Below, in pieces: positions 1 through 8,003 of a stretch of DNA of 28,599 bases. Made by a program: the position numbers and the translations under genes. The DNA comes from an uncultured Clostridium sp. (lineage in GTDB: Bacteria > Bacillota > Clostridia > TANB77 > CAG-508). The DNA is taken from contig URZW01000018.1 in the NCBI GenBank assembly GCA_900552555.1, positions 1 through 28,599 of the forward strand. The letters run 5' to 3'. The notes under the pieces were generated by a model, which saw nothing but the letters and a program-made list of their open reading frames with translations, ran no database searches and had not been told where the DNA came from. Each line of letters begins with the position of its first letter. Positions within the stretch are counted from its first letter, which is position 1.

Positions 1-23
1 CTAACCAACTGAACTACCAGGCC
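1..23 (-). tRNA. Partial tRNA (5' part only), probably tRNA-Asp
   Basis: The reverse complement reads GGCCTGGTAGTTCAG and then TTGGTTAG, which is a 7-nt acceptor strand followed by a normal D-arm start. The rest, including the anticodon, lies outside the window. The sequence resembles clostridial tRNA-Asp 5' ends, but identity cannot be proved without the anticodon. It lies about 45 nt downstream of tRNA-Val on the same strand and so is probably cotranscribed with it. Confidence 0.6.
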
Positions 24-68
24 GTAAATAAAAAAATTTAGATAATTCTAAATCTTCTTATAAAGAAA

Positions 69-144
69 TGGTGGTCGCTATAGGGCTCGAACCTATGACC
101 CCCTGCTTGTAAGGCAGATGCTCTCCCAGCTGAGCTAAACGACC
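69..144 (-). tRNA. tRNA-Val (anticodon UAC)
   Basis: The reverse complement folds as a complete cloverleaf. The acceptor GGTCGTT pairs with AGCGACC, the D-arm contains AGCTCAGCTGGGAGAGC, the anticodon loop is CTTACAA with anticodon TAC, and the T-arm contains GGTTCGAGCC. The 3' CCA is encoded. The length is 76 nt including CCA. Confidence 0.95.
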
Positions 145-164
145 ATGTCCTTTCGACATTGACT

Positions 165-193
165 AGTATACAAGATTTAAAATAAAATGTCAA
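165..193 (-). promoter_or_regulatory. Sigma-A promoter of the tRNA-Val operon
   Basis: On the minus strand TTGACA (188-193) is separated by 17 nt from TATACT (165-170). The tRNA-Val 5' end lies about 20 nt downstream of the -10. This is a near-consensus vegetative promoter, typical of stable RNA genes. Confidence 0.85.
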
Positions 194-396
194 TACTTTT
201 ATAAAAAAATTTTAAAAAATTTTCATAAAAATTTTAAAAACCTTGATTTTAACACAAAAATGTAATAAGATATTTAAAGAAAATTACATATATTTTGGAA
301 TTTTAATTTATATTAATTAATAAAATAGTTATATAGCAAAAAGATTATAGGGAAAATAGTTTTATAACAAAATATATGTAGGAGGAACGAAAGAAA

Positions 397-1335
397 ATGA
401 AAAATGAAAGAACAAAGAAAAAAGAAAAAATAAAAAAAACTGAAAATAAAAAATTAATAAAACAAATTATTTTTAGTATATTAATAATTATTTTAATGAT
501 AATATTAATTTTTTTATTTAATCAGGTTTACAACAAATTAAGGCGTAAGAAAAATTTTGAAAGTGATGTTGCATCATTTTCAGAGAAAAATGAAAAGACA
601 ATATTTTCTATAAATAAAATAGTTTTTTTTAGTAGTTGTGATTCAAAAAACAAGACAAGCTCACAAACCAATTTTACAATAGAAAATTTATATGCATATA
701 CAGATATTGCAATTTTTTTAAATAATGATTCTATACAAGAAAATAAAAAAACTCAAAATGAAGAAGAAAACACGAATACAGAAGAAAATAATGTTGAAAT
801 AGATGCTGAAAATTCAAAAGAAAAGAATACAGCAGAAAATACATTAAAAAATGTAAAAATAACAAACATAAAATTTACAAAGCAACCAGAATTGGGAATA
901 GGAAATTTATATTATAAAAATGTAAATGATTTTGCAAAAAGTGAAATAAACGAAAATAACAAAATTGAAAATGAATTGCAATTTGAAACGACATCAGCAA
1001 GTGAAGCAGATTTAAGTAAGCCAGTGTTATACAATAATTGTGCAAATCCAATAACATTAAGCTATGTAAATCAAAATATCAAAACAGACTATACAATGAC
1101 AGACACACAAAATCCAATAACATATAATGGAAAGCTATTAAAAAGATGTGGAGTTTCTGTAAAATCAATAAATACATCAATATCATTTGATATAGAAATA
1201 GAAAACAATAAAAATCACAAATTTAGAACAACTGTATATTTTGATATACCATATGAAAATGAAGATAAGTCAATAAATGATGGAAGTATTGTTGTAGAAA
1301 ATAAAACAAATTTCGATTTTTATAGATATGAGTAA
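397..1335 (+). CDS. Membrane-anchored protein of unknown function
   Basis: I do not recognise this family. The 312-residue protein has a Lys-rich cytoplasmic N-terminus (about 1-21), one hydrophobic helix (about 22-42) followed by a basic KLRRKK stop-transfer segment, and an external region. Residues about 110-150 are rich in Glu, Asn and Lys and look disordered. The C-terminal half (about 150-312) has alternating hydrophobic and polar residues suggesting a beta-rich domain, with two cysteines (in YNNCANP and KRCGVS). The topology is an inferred single-pass protein with an extracytoplasmic C-terminus. The start is supported by AGGAGGA at 380-386, 10 nt upstream of the ATG. No terminator is seen before the acyl-CoA synthetase gene about 100 nt downstream, so cotranscription is possible. 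Confidence 0.75.
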   Translation: MKNERTKKKEKIKKTENKKLIKQIIFSILIIILMIILIFLFNQVYNKLRRKKNFESDVASFSEKNEKTIFSINKIVFFSSCDSKNKTSSQTNFTIENLYAYTDIAIFLNNDSIQENKKTQNEEENTNTEENNVEIDAENSKEKNTAENTLKNVKITNIKFTKQPELGIGNLYYKNVNDFAKSEINENNKIENELQFETTSASEADLSKPVLYNNCANPITLSYVNQNIKTDYTMTDTQNPITYNGKLLKRCGVSVKSINTSISFDIEIENNKNHKFRTTVYFDIPYENEDKSINDGSIVVENKTNFDFYRYE

Positions 1336-1431
1336 TATAGATAAAAATTAATTTCTTAATGTTGCATGGATTTAGTATATAATATAAATATTTTTATAGA
1401 AATCAAAACAAATGAAAGGATATGTTTTAGA

Positions 1432-3174
1432 ATGAAAGAAAAACAAAAAATATCAGAAGAATTAAAACAAAAATATCATAAATGCGAAGAGGTAACAAAC
1501 TTTAAGCAAATGCTAGACAGGTCAGCAGAAATTTATAAAACAAGAACAGCATTTAAATTAAAAGACAAAGAAGGAAAAATCTATGACAAAACATATGAAG
1601 AATTAAAAGCAGATGTAACTGCGTTAGGTACAAGCCTTATTGAACATGGACTTTTAAATAAAAGAATTGCAGTTATAGGAAAAAATTCATATAAATGGGC
1701 AATATCATATTTAGCTGCATCAATAGTAGGAGTTGTTGTACCAATTGATAAAGAATTACATTCAGATGATGTGATTAATTTTATGAATGTTTCTGAAAGC
1801 AAATGCATTTTAGGAGATAGCAAAAATTTAAAGAAAATAAATGAAAATATTGAAAAACTAGAAAATAAAGAAACATTATTTATCGATTTTGATAGTAAAA
1901 TACAAGAAGGTAATTCATTATCATTTGAAGTTCAAATGGAAAGTGGAAAAACTTTGGTAGAAGAAGGAAATACAGAATTTGATAAAATAACAGTAAATCC
2001 TGACGAATTAAAAATATTATTATTTACATCAGGAACAACAGGAAATGCCAAAGGAGTATGTTTATCACAAAGGAATATCTGCTCGAATATTTTATCAATA
2101 TATGGAATAGTAAAAGTAAAAAGAAGTGATTTATTTTTCTCAATTTTACCATTGCATCATACATATGAATGTACAATTGGATTTTTACTACCATTATACA
2201 GCGGTGCAAGTATTTGCCATTGTGATGGCTTAAGATACATAACAAGCAACATGTTAGAATATCACCCATCAGTTATATTATGTGTGCCATTACTTTTAGA
2301 AAAAATGTATCAAAAAATAATGAAGAGTATACAAAAAACATTACCTAAAAAATACACAGAAAATCTAAAAGAAAATGAAAATATAATTGATAAGTTGCCA
2401 TTCTATATTAAGGGAATAGTAAAAAGAAAAGTAAAAAATTCACTTGGTGGGAGATTAAGAGTATTTATAGTAGGAGCTGCAGCTGTAAATCCGGAAATAG
2501 CAGATACATTTGATAAATTGGGATTAAATTCATTGCAAGGATATGGTTTAACAGAATGTGCACCATTAGTTGCAGGAAACACAGATTTCTTTAAAAGAAA
2601 TGATAGTGCAGGTTTGCCAATACCAAATGTAGAATACAAAATTGATAATCCAGACAGTGAAGGCGTTGGGGAGATAATAGTAAAAGGACCAAATGTAATG
2701 CTTGGCTATTACAATATGCCAGCAGAAACAGAAAAAGTTTTAAAAGATGGATGGTTCCATACAGGAGACTTAGGAAAAATTGATGAAAATGGATTTTTGT
2801 ACATTACAGGCAGATGTAAAAGTGTTATAGTAACAAAAAACGGAAAAAATATTTATCCAGAAGAAATTGAAGCATATTTAAATGATAGTCCTTTAATCTC
2901 AGAAGCATTAGTTATGGGAATTCAAAAAGAAAATGATGATGAGACATATGTTAATGCTCAAATTTTCCCTAATATGGATGCTATAAAAGAATATTTGAAG
3001 GGAACAGTTCCTACAAAAGAAGAAGTTAAGAAAATTATGGCTGATGTAGTTTCTGGTGTTAATAGTAAAATACCTAATTATAAACATATTAAGAATTTTG
3101 CTGTTAGGGATAAAGAATTTGAAAAAACTACTACTCAAAAAATTAAGAGATATGGAGATAATATGAAAAAATAG
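1432..3174 (+). CDS. AMP-forming long-chain acyl-CoA synthetase
   Basis: The protein is an ANL-superfamily adenylate-forming enzyme that would activate a fatty acid with ATP to acyl-AMP and transfer it to CoA. Visible motifs are the phosphate-binding TSGTTGNAKG (about 199-208), the adenine-binding YGLTECAP (about 371-378), HTGDLG (about 443) and the hinge region GRCKSVIVTKNGKNIYP near 461. The C-terminal lysine lies in TTTQKIKRYG. A longer frame opens at ATG 1366, but that start has no ribosome site and a TATAAT lies at 1378-1383. ATG 1432, with AAAGGA at 1415-1420, is therefore preferred and gives 580 residues. The substrate chain length cannot be read from sequence. An acyl-ACP thioesterase lies two genes downstream. 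The CDS ends directly in a hairpin whose left arm includes the stop codon. Confidence 0.9.
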   Translation: MKEKQKISEELKQKYHKCEEVTNFKQMLDRSAEIYKTRTAFKLKDKEGKIYDKTYEELKADVTALGTSLIEHGLLNKRIAVIGKNSYKWAISYLAASIVGVVVPIDKELHSDDVINFMNVSESKCILGDSKNLKKINENIEKLENKETLFIDFDSKIQEGNSLSFEVQMESGKTLVEEGNTEFDKITVNPDELKILLFTSGTTGNAKGVCLSQRNICSNILSIYGIVKVKRSDLFFSILPLHHTYECTIGFLLPLYSGASICHCDGLRYITSNMLEYHPSVILCVPLLLEKMYQKIMKSIQKTLPKKYTENLKENENIIDKLPFYIKGIVKRKVKNSLGGRLRVFIVGAAAVNPEIADTFDKLGLNSLQGYGLTECAPLVAGNTDFFKRNDSAGLPIPNVEYKIDNPDSEGVGEIIVKGPNVMLGYYNMPAETEKVLKDGWFHTGDLGKIDENGFLYITGRCKSVIVTKNGKNIYPEEIEAYLNDSPLISEALVMGIQKENDDETYVNAQIFPNMDAIKEYLKGTVPTKEEVKKIMADVVSGVNSKIPNYKHIKNFAVRDKEFEKTTTQKIKRYGDNMKK

Positions 3175-3208
3175 GAATCGGGGGACGGGTCTCCAATCCC
3201 TATTTTTT
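3171..3208 (+). terminator. Hairpin with T-tract after the acyl-CoA synthetase, a palindromic-repeat relic
   Basis: ATAGGAATCGGGGGAC pairs imperfectly (one mismatch, some G-T pairs) with CTCCAATCCCTAT and is followed by seven T. The left arm begins inside the stop codon. It can act as an intrinsic terminator, but it also resembles repeats near 4917 and 20274. Confidence 0.6.
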
Positions 3209-3212
3209 TCCA

Positions 3213-3252
3213 AAAAAGTTGGACCGGAAAATAATTTCCAATCCAACTTTTT
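3213..3252. terminator. Bidirectional intrinsic terminator
   Basis: The arm AAAAAGTTGGA with inner GGAAA pairs with TTTCC and TCCAACTTTTT around an ATAA loop. T-tracts are present on both strands. It separates the plus-strand acyl-CoA synthetase from the convergent minus-strand small gene at 3271-3387. Confidence 0.8.
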
Positions 3253-3270
3253 AATATGTCTTATAAAGGA

Positions 3271-3387
3271 TTAGCAACATCCTCTATTTCCACCGCAACA
3301 ACAGCAGATTATTAATATTAATAGTATGATACAGCAGCAGTCATCACCAAATCCGAATCCGCCACCACAACCTCTGTTCTCTGGCAT
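3271..3387 (-). CDS. Small Cys/Gly-rich hydrophobic protein, spore-type (38 aa)
   Basis: This short reading frame encodes 38 residues. It starts MPENRGCGGGFGFGDD, continues with CCC, a hydrophobic run IILLILII, CCCC, and ends GGNRGCC. Ten of the 38 residues are cysteine. The start is strongly supported by AAAGGGGG 8 nt before the ATG. The Gly/Phe-rich head plus a short hydrophobic stretch recalls the tiny YjcZ-like sporulation proteins of Bacillus, but the cysteine blocks differ and I do not claim membership. On the minus strand CATAATAT at 3458-3465 fits the -10 of mother-cell sigma factors (CATAnnnT), about 70 nt upstream, so spore-phase expression is plausible. It could be a membrane microprotein or a crosslinked coat component. 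Confidence 0.75.
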   Translation of the reverse strand: MPENRGCGGGFGFGDDCCCIILLILIICCCCGGNRGCC

Positions 3388-3553
3388 AGTCTAGACCCCC
3401 TTTCCAAGCAAAAACTGTTTTCTTTTTGTGTTTTCCCTTGTTTCCTTTGTATAATACATATTATGAAAAAATAGAAAATTGGTTACAAAAATATTGTTAA
3501 AAATTTTGTGTTTTATGAATTTTATATGATAATTATAATTCTATATTTGGGTA

Positions 3554-3582
3554 TTGAATTTATAAAATAAATCGTATATAAT
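3554..3582 (+). promoter_or_regulatory. Sigma-A promoter of pgi
   Basis: TTGAAT (3554-3559), 17 nt, then TATAAT (3577-3582). Transcription would begin near 3589, just before the ribosome site AGAAGG (3596-3601). The promoter overlaps the GTG at 3583 and so rules that codon out as the pgi start. Confidence 0.75.
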
Positions 3583-3609
3583 GTGAAAAAACGAAAGAAG
3601 GTTGATAAT

Positions 3610-4917
3610 ATGTCAGGGATAAAATTAAATTTAAAAAACACAGGAATATCACAAAAATCAATAATGGAATATAAAGAACAAGTAGAAAATATACACAAAG
3701 AACTACACCAAAAAGCAAATGACGAAAAAGACTTTGTAGGATGGTTAGAATTACCAACAAACTATGACAAAAAAGAATTTTCAAGAATAAAAAAAGCAGC
3801 AAAAAAAATAAAAAAAGAATCAGATATATTAGTAGTAATAGGAATAGGAGGCTCATATTTAGGAGCAAGAGCAGTTATAGAGGCATTAACAAGTACATTT
3901 AACAACATGCTTACAGACAAACAAAGAAAATATCCACAAATACTATATGTAGGAAATAATTTAAGTCCTAATTACATCAACGAATTAATTGAATATATTG
4001 GAGACAAAGATTTTTCAGTAAATGTAATATCAAAATCTGGAACAACAACAGAACCAGCAATTGCATTCAGAATTTTCAGAGAAATATTAGAAAACAAATA
4101 TGGAATAGATGAAGCCAGAAGCAGAATATATGTAACAACAGATAAAGAAAGAGGAGCATTAAAAACACTTGCAGACAATGAAGGATACGAAAAATTTGTT
4201 ATACCAGATAATGTTGGAGGAAGATATTCAGTATTAACTGCAGTTGGTTTATTGCCAATAGCAACAGCAGGAATTAATATAGACAAATTAATGCAAGGTG
4301 CTCAAAATGCACAAGAAAGATATGATGACCCAAATTTAAAATATAATGAATGTTATAAATATGCTGTTACAAGAAATATTTTATACAAATTATATAAAAA
4401 CACAGAAATATTAGTAAACTACGAACCCAAAATGCATTATTTTACAGAATGGTGGAAACAACTTTATGGAGAGAGCGAAGGAAAAGACCAAAAAGGAATC
4501 TTCCCAGCAGGTGTAGACTTTACAACAGATTTACATTCAATGGGTCAATATATTCAAGAGGGAAGAAGAAACTTATTTGAAACAGTTATATCAATAGAAA
4601 ATCCAAAATCAGATATAACAATAAATAAAGATGAAGATAATTTAGATGGTTTAAATTATTTAGCTGGAAAAACACTTGACTATGTTAATAAAAAAGCAAT
4701 GGAAGGAACAGTTAAGGCACATGTTTCAGGAGATGTACCAAATATAATGATAAATATAGAAAATTTGGATGAAGAAAATATAGGTGAGTTAATATATTTC
4801 TTTGAAAAGGCATGTGCTATGTCTGGTATGATACTTGGAGTTAATCCGTTTAATCAACCAGGTGTTGAGGAATATAAGAAGAACATGTTTAAGTTGTTAA
4901 AGAAACCAGGGTTTTAG
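3610..4917 (+). CDS. pgi: Glucose-6-phosphate isomerase
   Basis: The enzyme interconverts glucose-6-phosphate and fructose-6-phosphate in glycolysis and gluconeogenesis in the cytoplasm. Visible motifs are IGIGGSYLGARA (about 77-88), the phosphate-binding SKSGTTTEP (about 141-149), the family signature GGRYSVLTAVGLLP (about 203-216), the catalytic-Glu region YGESEGK (Glu about 288) and the histidine in TDLHSMGQYIQEG (about 309). The C-terminal FNQPGVEEYKKNMF holds the usual catalytic lysine. At 435 residues it has the length of bacterial short-form PGI. An upstream GTG would add nine residues but lies on the promoter, so ATG 3610 with AGAAGG 8 nt upstream is chosen. The gene is probably monocistronic or leads into the thioesterase. 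Confidence 0.97.
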   Translation: MSGIKLNLKNTGISQKSIMEYKEQVENIHKELHQKANDEKDFVGWLELPTNYDKKEFSRIKKAAKKIKKESDILVVIGIGGSYLGARAVIEALTSTFNNMLTDKQRKYPQILYVGNNLSPNYINELIEYIGDKDFSVNVISKSGTTTEPAIAFRIFREILENKYGIDEARSRIYVTTDKERGALKTLADNEGYEKFVIPDNVGGRYSVLTAVGLLPIATAGINIDKLMQGAQNAQERYDDPNLKYNECYKYAVTRNILYKLYKNTEILVNYEPKMHYFTEWWKQLYGESEGKDQKGIFPAGVDFTTDLHSMGQYIQEGRRNLFETVISIENPKSDITINKDEDNLDGLNYLAGKTLDYVNKKAMEGTVKAHVSGDVPNIMINIENLDEENIGELIYFFEKACAMSGMILGVNPFNQPGVEEYKKNMFKLLKKPGF

Positions 4918-4966
4918 GGACGTTCCTTAAAATCCCTTTTTAAAGGGAACAGGGGACACTCCTTTG
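4915..4966. repeat. Palindromic repeat relic after pgi
   Basis: Directly at the pgi stop codon the sequence runs TAGGGACGTTCCTTAAAATC, then CCCTTTTTAAAGGG, AACAGG and GGACACTCCTTT. It contains the small palindrome CCCTTTTTAAAGGG and two GGGAC-N-CC type blocks. The composition differs from the surrounding AT-rich DNA. It resembles the blocks at 3175-3200 and 20274-20342. No clean terminator structure with a T-tract is obvious. Confidence 0.4.
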
Positions 4967-5024
4967 TTAAAAAATGTCTCTCTGTTGCTTGAAAACAGAC
5001 CTGAGAGGAAAAGAGGATAATGAA

Positions 5025-5747
5025 ATGATATTTAAAGAGCAATTTACAATGCAATTAAAGGATATAGGAAAAGAAAATTATATGAAAAACAGAGCAATAT
5101 TAGAAATATTCGAAAACATTGGAACACATCATTCTGATATTGCAGGATATGGACCAAATGATATAAAAAGAACAGGAGTAACATGGGTATTACTAGACTG
5201 GAAAGTTCAAGTTCTAAAAAGACCTAAATATGGCGAAAAATTAAATGTATCTACTTGGGGAAGAACAATGAAGAGAACATATACATATAGAGACTTTGAA
5301 ATGTATGACGAAGAAAATAAATTATGTGTGATAGGAACATCAAAATGGGTGTTAATAGATATTGAAACTGGAAAAATTGCAAAAATAACAGAAGAAATTT
5401 ATGAAAAATATCAAATTGAAGAAAAAAGTGTATTTAATATAGAAGAATTGGATAAACTAAAAGCACCGGAAGAATTTAGTAATGAAATTGAATATAAAGT
5501 TTCTAGAAGAGATATTGATTTAAATGGGCATATGCACAATTTGTATTATTTAGACATAGCATATGAAGCTTTGCCAGAAGAAGTATATGAACAAAGACCT
5601 TTTGATAATTTTAGAATTCAATATAAGAAAGAAGTAAAATTGGGTGATGTTGTTAAATGCAGATATACTTTTAAAGATGGAGAACATATTGTGTCTATTT
5701 TTAATAGTGATGGAAGTAGAACTCATGCAATTGTTGTTTTAAAATAA
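5025..5747 (+). CDS. Acyl-ACP thioesterase (FatA/FatB family)
   Basis: The protein would hydrolyse acyl-ACP to free fatty acid and ACP, ending fatty-acid elongation. It has the two-hotdog layout of the bacterial family. The N-terminal half contains NRAILEIFENIGTHHSD and WVLLDWKVQVLKRPKYGE. The C-terminal half opens with RRDIDLNGHMHNLYYLD, the family's conserved Asp-Asn-His region. The frame is open upstream to ATG 4974, but those 17 codons run through the palindromic repeat region and lack a ribosome site. AGAGGA at 5012-5017 with 7-nt spacing supports ATG 5025 and a 240-residue protein. It is followed by a clear terminator. Chain-length preference cannot be inferred. Confidence 0.88.
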   Translation: MIFKEQFTMQLKDIGKENYMKNRAILEIFENIGTHHSDIAGYGPNDIKRTGVTWVLLDWKVQVLKRPKYGEKLNVSTWGRTMKRTYTYRDFEMYDEENKLCVIGTSKWVLIDIETGKIAKITEEIYEKYQIEEKSVFNIEELDKLKAPEEFSNEIEYKVSRRDIDLNGHMHNLYYLDIAYEALPEEVYEQRPFDNFRIQYKKEVKLGDVVKCRYTFKDGEHIVSIFNSDGSRTHAIVVLK

Positions 5748-5763
5748 AAATAAAAGAATAAAT

Positions 5764-5807
5764 GAGAACCATGTAATTGTTTTTTAATTATAGGGTTCTA
5801 TTTTTTT
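5764..5807 (+). terminator. Intrinsic terminator after the acyl-ACP thioesterase
   Basis: AGAACC (5765-5770) pairs with GGTTCT (5794-5799), with inner AATT/AATT pairing, and is followed by a run of seven T. Confidence 0.8.
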
Positions 5808-5892
5808 GAATATAAAAATATTACAGAAATATTTCGTTATTTTTACAGAAATATTACATTTTGGAATTTATTTAAAAAATAAACTTAAAATG

Positions 5893-5921
5893 TTGAACTA
5901 CATCTAAAACTGTGATAATAT
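5893..5921 (+). promoter_or_regulatory. Promoter of the 5972 pseudopilin gene
   Basis: TTGAAC (5893-5898), 17 nt, then TAATAT (5916-5921), about 50 nt before the ATG at 5972. It follows the thioesterase terminator, so the pseudopilin gene starts a new transcript. Confidence 0.55.
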
Positions 5922-5971
5922 AAAATTACAGGAACAACCTGTACTATAAAAAACAAAGGAGAAGAACAGTA

Positions 5972-7990
5972 ATGAAATTTATAACATGTAGAAGCCTTGA
6001 GATTGTGAGAAGTAATACTTTAGAAGAAAATGGCTTTAGAAAAAGTAAAAATGGGATTACACTAGTGGCGTTAGTGGTGACTATTATTGTATTGCTATTG
6101 CTGGCGGGAATAGCTATAGCAACATTGGGTGGAGAAAATGGAATATTTTCAAAGGTGAAACAAGCTAAAAAAGCACAGATTGAATCAGAAATGAAAGAAC
6201 AGTTAACAATGGGATTACAGGAATTGCAGGTTGAAAAGCAAGGCAATGCAACATTAGATGATGTAACTCAAGACTGGGCAAATAAAATTATATCAACAGA
6301 ATATAATCCACAATTAAAAGAAGATGCATCATACAATGGCAAATTGATGATAATGACAAAAGATAAAATAACTGGTAAATTTATGATAGACCAAAATTTA
6401 AATATTACTTCAACAGAATATAATGCAAATAGTGTGGAAGTAGAGTATACGACAATTTCGAGAACTGATAATAAAGTCAGAATAAATATTGTTGTAACAG
6501 ATAATGTAAATGGAATTAAACAGATAGATTATCCAGAGGGGAATCCGCTAAAGGTGGTTTCTGGAGTAGAGAAAAAGATTTCAATAGATTATGATGTGGA
6601 ACTAGGAAAAGAATATAAATTTGTAATTATTTCAGGTGATGGAAGTAAGACAGAGAAAACAATAAAAATAGATGATTATTTTTATAATATAACAAAATCT
6701 TTAGGAGATGGAGCTACAATAGATAATAATGCAACAAAAGCTGCGTATAATAAAACATATGAAGCAACAATATCAACAGAAGGAAATTATGCAGTAACAG
6801 GCTTAACAGTAACAATGGGAGGCAAAACTATTACAACATCTGGAAATGATGTGGTTGATATTAATACAGGTAAGATAAAAATAGAAAAAGTTACAGGAGA
6901 TATAGATATAAAAGTAACAACTAAAAAATTGGAAATACAGTATACAGCTGTAGCGGTTAGTACAAGCAACAGTGCAAGTAATACAAGTTCACTTGGCGCA
7001 AATACGCAAAATAAAGGAACAATATTGTATATAAATATAATAGCAGCATTAGAAGGCAATAGTTGTACGGTGGTTTCAAAAACAGATAATTCAAAAGGAG
7101 TACCATATCAAGTAACATCAAATGGAAAATATACGTTTAAGGTTAGTGGAACATATAATGGAAAAACAATAGAAGAAGAAAAAGAAGTAATAGTAAATCA
7201 ATATATGTCAGCCCAAGGGGTAGTACAATATGATGCAGGAAATTGGACACAAGCAGAAATACAAGAATTACAAGGAAAAAATTTATATAATATAAATAAA
7301 GAAAAAATTGCAAACACAACAGTTGGTTTGGATTTTACATTTGGAGGGTTCACATATGAAGGAGATACAGCAAATGCAAGTGATATAGCAAGTGGAAATA
7401 TAATTACGAGTAGAAACCAAAGTGTAACACCACAAAGTGGATATGGAATACCAAAATATTCAGGATGGCAAATACTAGAAAGTAAAGAAGAAAATGGAAA
7501 AACATATGTAACCAAAATAATACATGCAGGAAGCCCAGAGAATTTTGTATATTATTATACAACAAATTATGATGCATATAGAGCAGAATATATATTAGCA
7601 AATGGAAAGAGACAAACAGGGTATAATACATATCAATCAAGAAGTTGGCAAATGTATGTAGATAAAAGCCAAAATGATTTAATAGCAAATACTACAGATA
7701 ATGATGGAAATCAAATAAAGGATATACATATAATGGATTATAACGATGCATTAGCAATAACAGGTGATACCGGTACAACTAATGGAATGAGAAATATAGG
7801 ATCGTATTATTGGCTGGCATCTGCAAAGACAAACGATATTCACATATGGGGTGTTGGATACAATGGTGTTATATTCTATAACAATTATTTTTGTTTTGGT
7901 ATCCGTCCTATAGTAACAATGGCAGAAGGAGTCTACATCAAATCTGGAACTGGAACAGACTCAGACCCATATATATTAGGAAAAGATTAG
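5972..7990 (+). CDS. Large pseudopilin-anchored exoprotein with Ig-like repeats and a lectin-like C-terminal domain
   Basis: The 672-residue protein has a 28-residue leader ending NG, then ITLVALVVTIIVLLLLAG, which is a class III (prepilin peptidase) signal with the predicted cut G28|I29. Mature position 5 is Ala instead of the Glu usual in type IV pilins. A charged helical stem follows (about 48-75), then repeated beta-rich, Thr/Val/Asn-rich Ig-like segments (about 145-410). The C-terminal domain (about 435-672) contains YYWLAS (612-617) and FGIRPIVTM (to 650), ending SGTGTDSDPYILG. This YWL...GxRP pattern is that of DUF6273-like or C-type-lectin-like domains. The start has AAAGGAGA about 9 nt upstream. 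The product is inferred to be exported and surface-displayed; the ligand is unknown. The tail shows different codon use (one CGT among AGA arginines, CTG, ATC, GTC, ACC). No pilus motor gene is nearby. Confidence 0.85.
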   Translation: MKFITCRSLEIVRSNTLEENGFRKSKNGITLVALVVTIIVLLLLAGIAIATLGGENGIFSKVKQAKKAQIESEMKEQLTMGLQELQVEKQGNATLDDVTQDWANKIISTEYNPQLKEDASYNGKLMIMTKDKITGKFMIDQNLNITSTEYNANSVEVEYTTISRTDNKVRINIVVTDNVNGIKQIDYPEGNPLKVVSGVEKKISIDYDVELGKEYKFVIISGDGSKTEKTIKIDDYFYNITKSLGDGATIDNNATKAAYNKTYEATISTEGNYAVTGLTVTMGGKTITTSGNDVVDINTGKIKIEKVTGDIDIKVTTKKLEIQYTAVAVSTSNSASNTSSLGANTQNKGTILYINIIAALEGNSCTVVSKTDNSKGVPYQVTSNGKYTFKVSGTYNGKTIEEEKEVIVNQYMSAQGVVQYDAGNWTQAEIQELQGKNLYNINKEKIANTTVGLDFTFGGFTYEGDTANASDIASGNIITSRNQSVTPQSGYGIPKYSGWQILESKEENGKTYVTKIIHAGSPENFVYYYTTNYDAYRAEYILANGKRQTGYNTYQSRSWQMYVDKSQNDLIANTTDNDGNQIKDIHIMDYNDALAITGDTGTTNGMRNIGSYYWLASAKTNDIHIWGVGYNGVIFYNNYFCFGIRPIVTMAEGVYIKSGTGTDSDPYILGKD

Positions 7991-8003
7991 AATATGAAAT
8001 GAC

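Noticed and set aside
3560..3868. Long minus-strand frame inside pgi encoding a Leu/Phe-rich product
   Set aside because: It is antisense to pgi. The hydrophobic composition is the reverse of A-rich codons, there is no ribosome site, and pgi is clearly the coding strand.
5972..7990. Diversity-generating retroelement in the window
   Set aside because: The lectin-like tail fits a target, but no reverse transcriptase, accessory protein or template repeat is visible, so it is kept only as a hypothesis.
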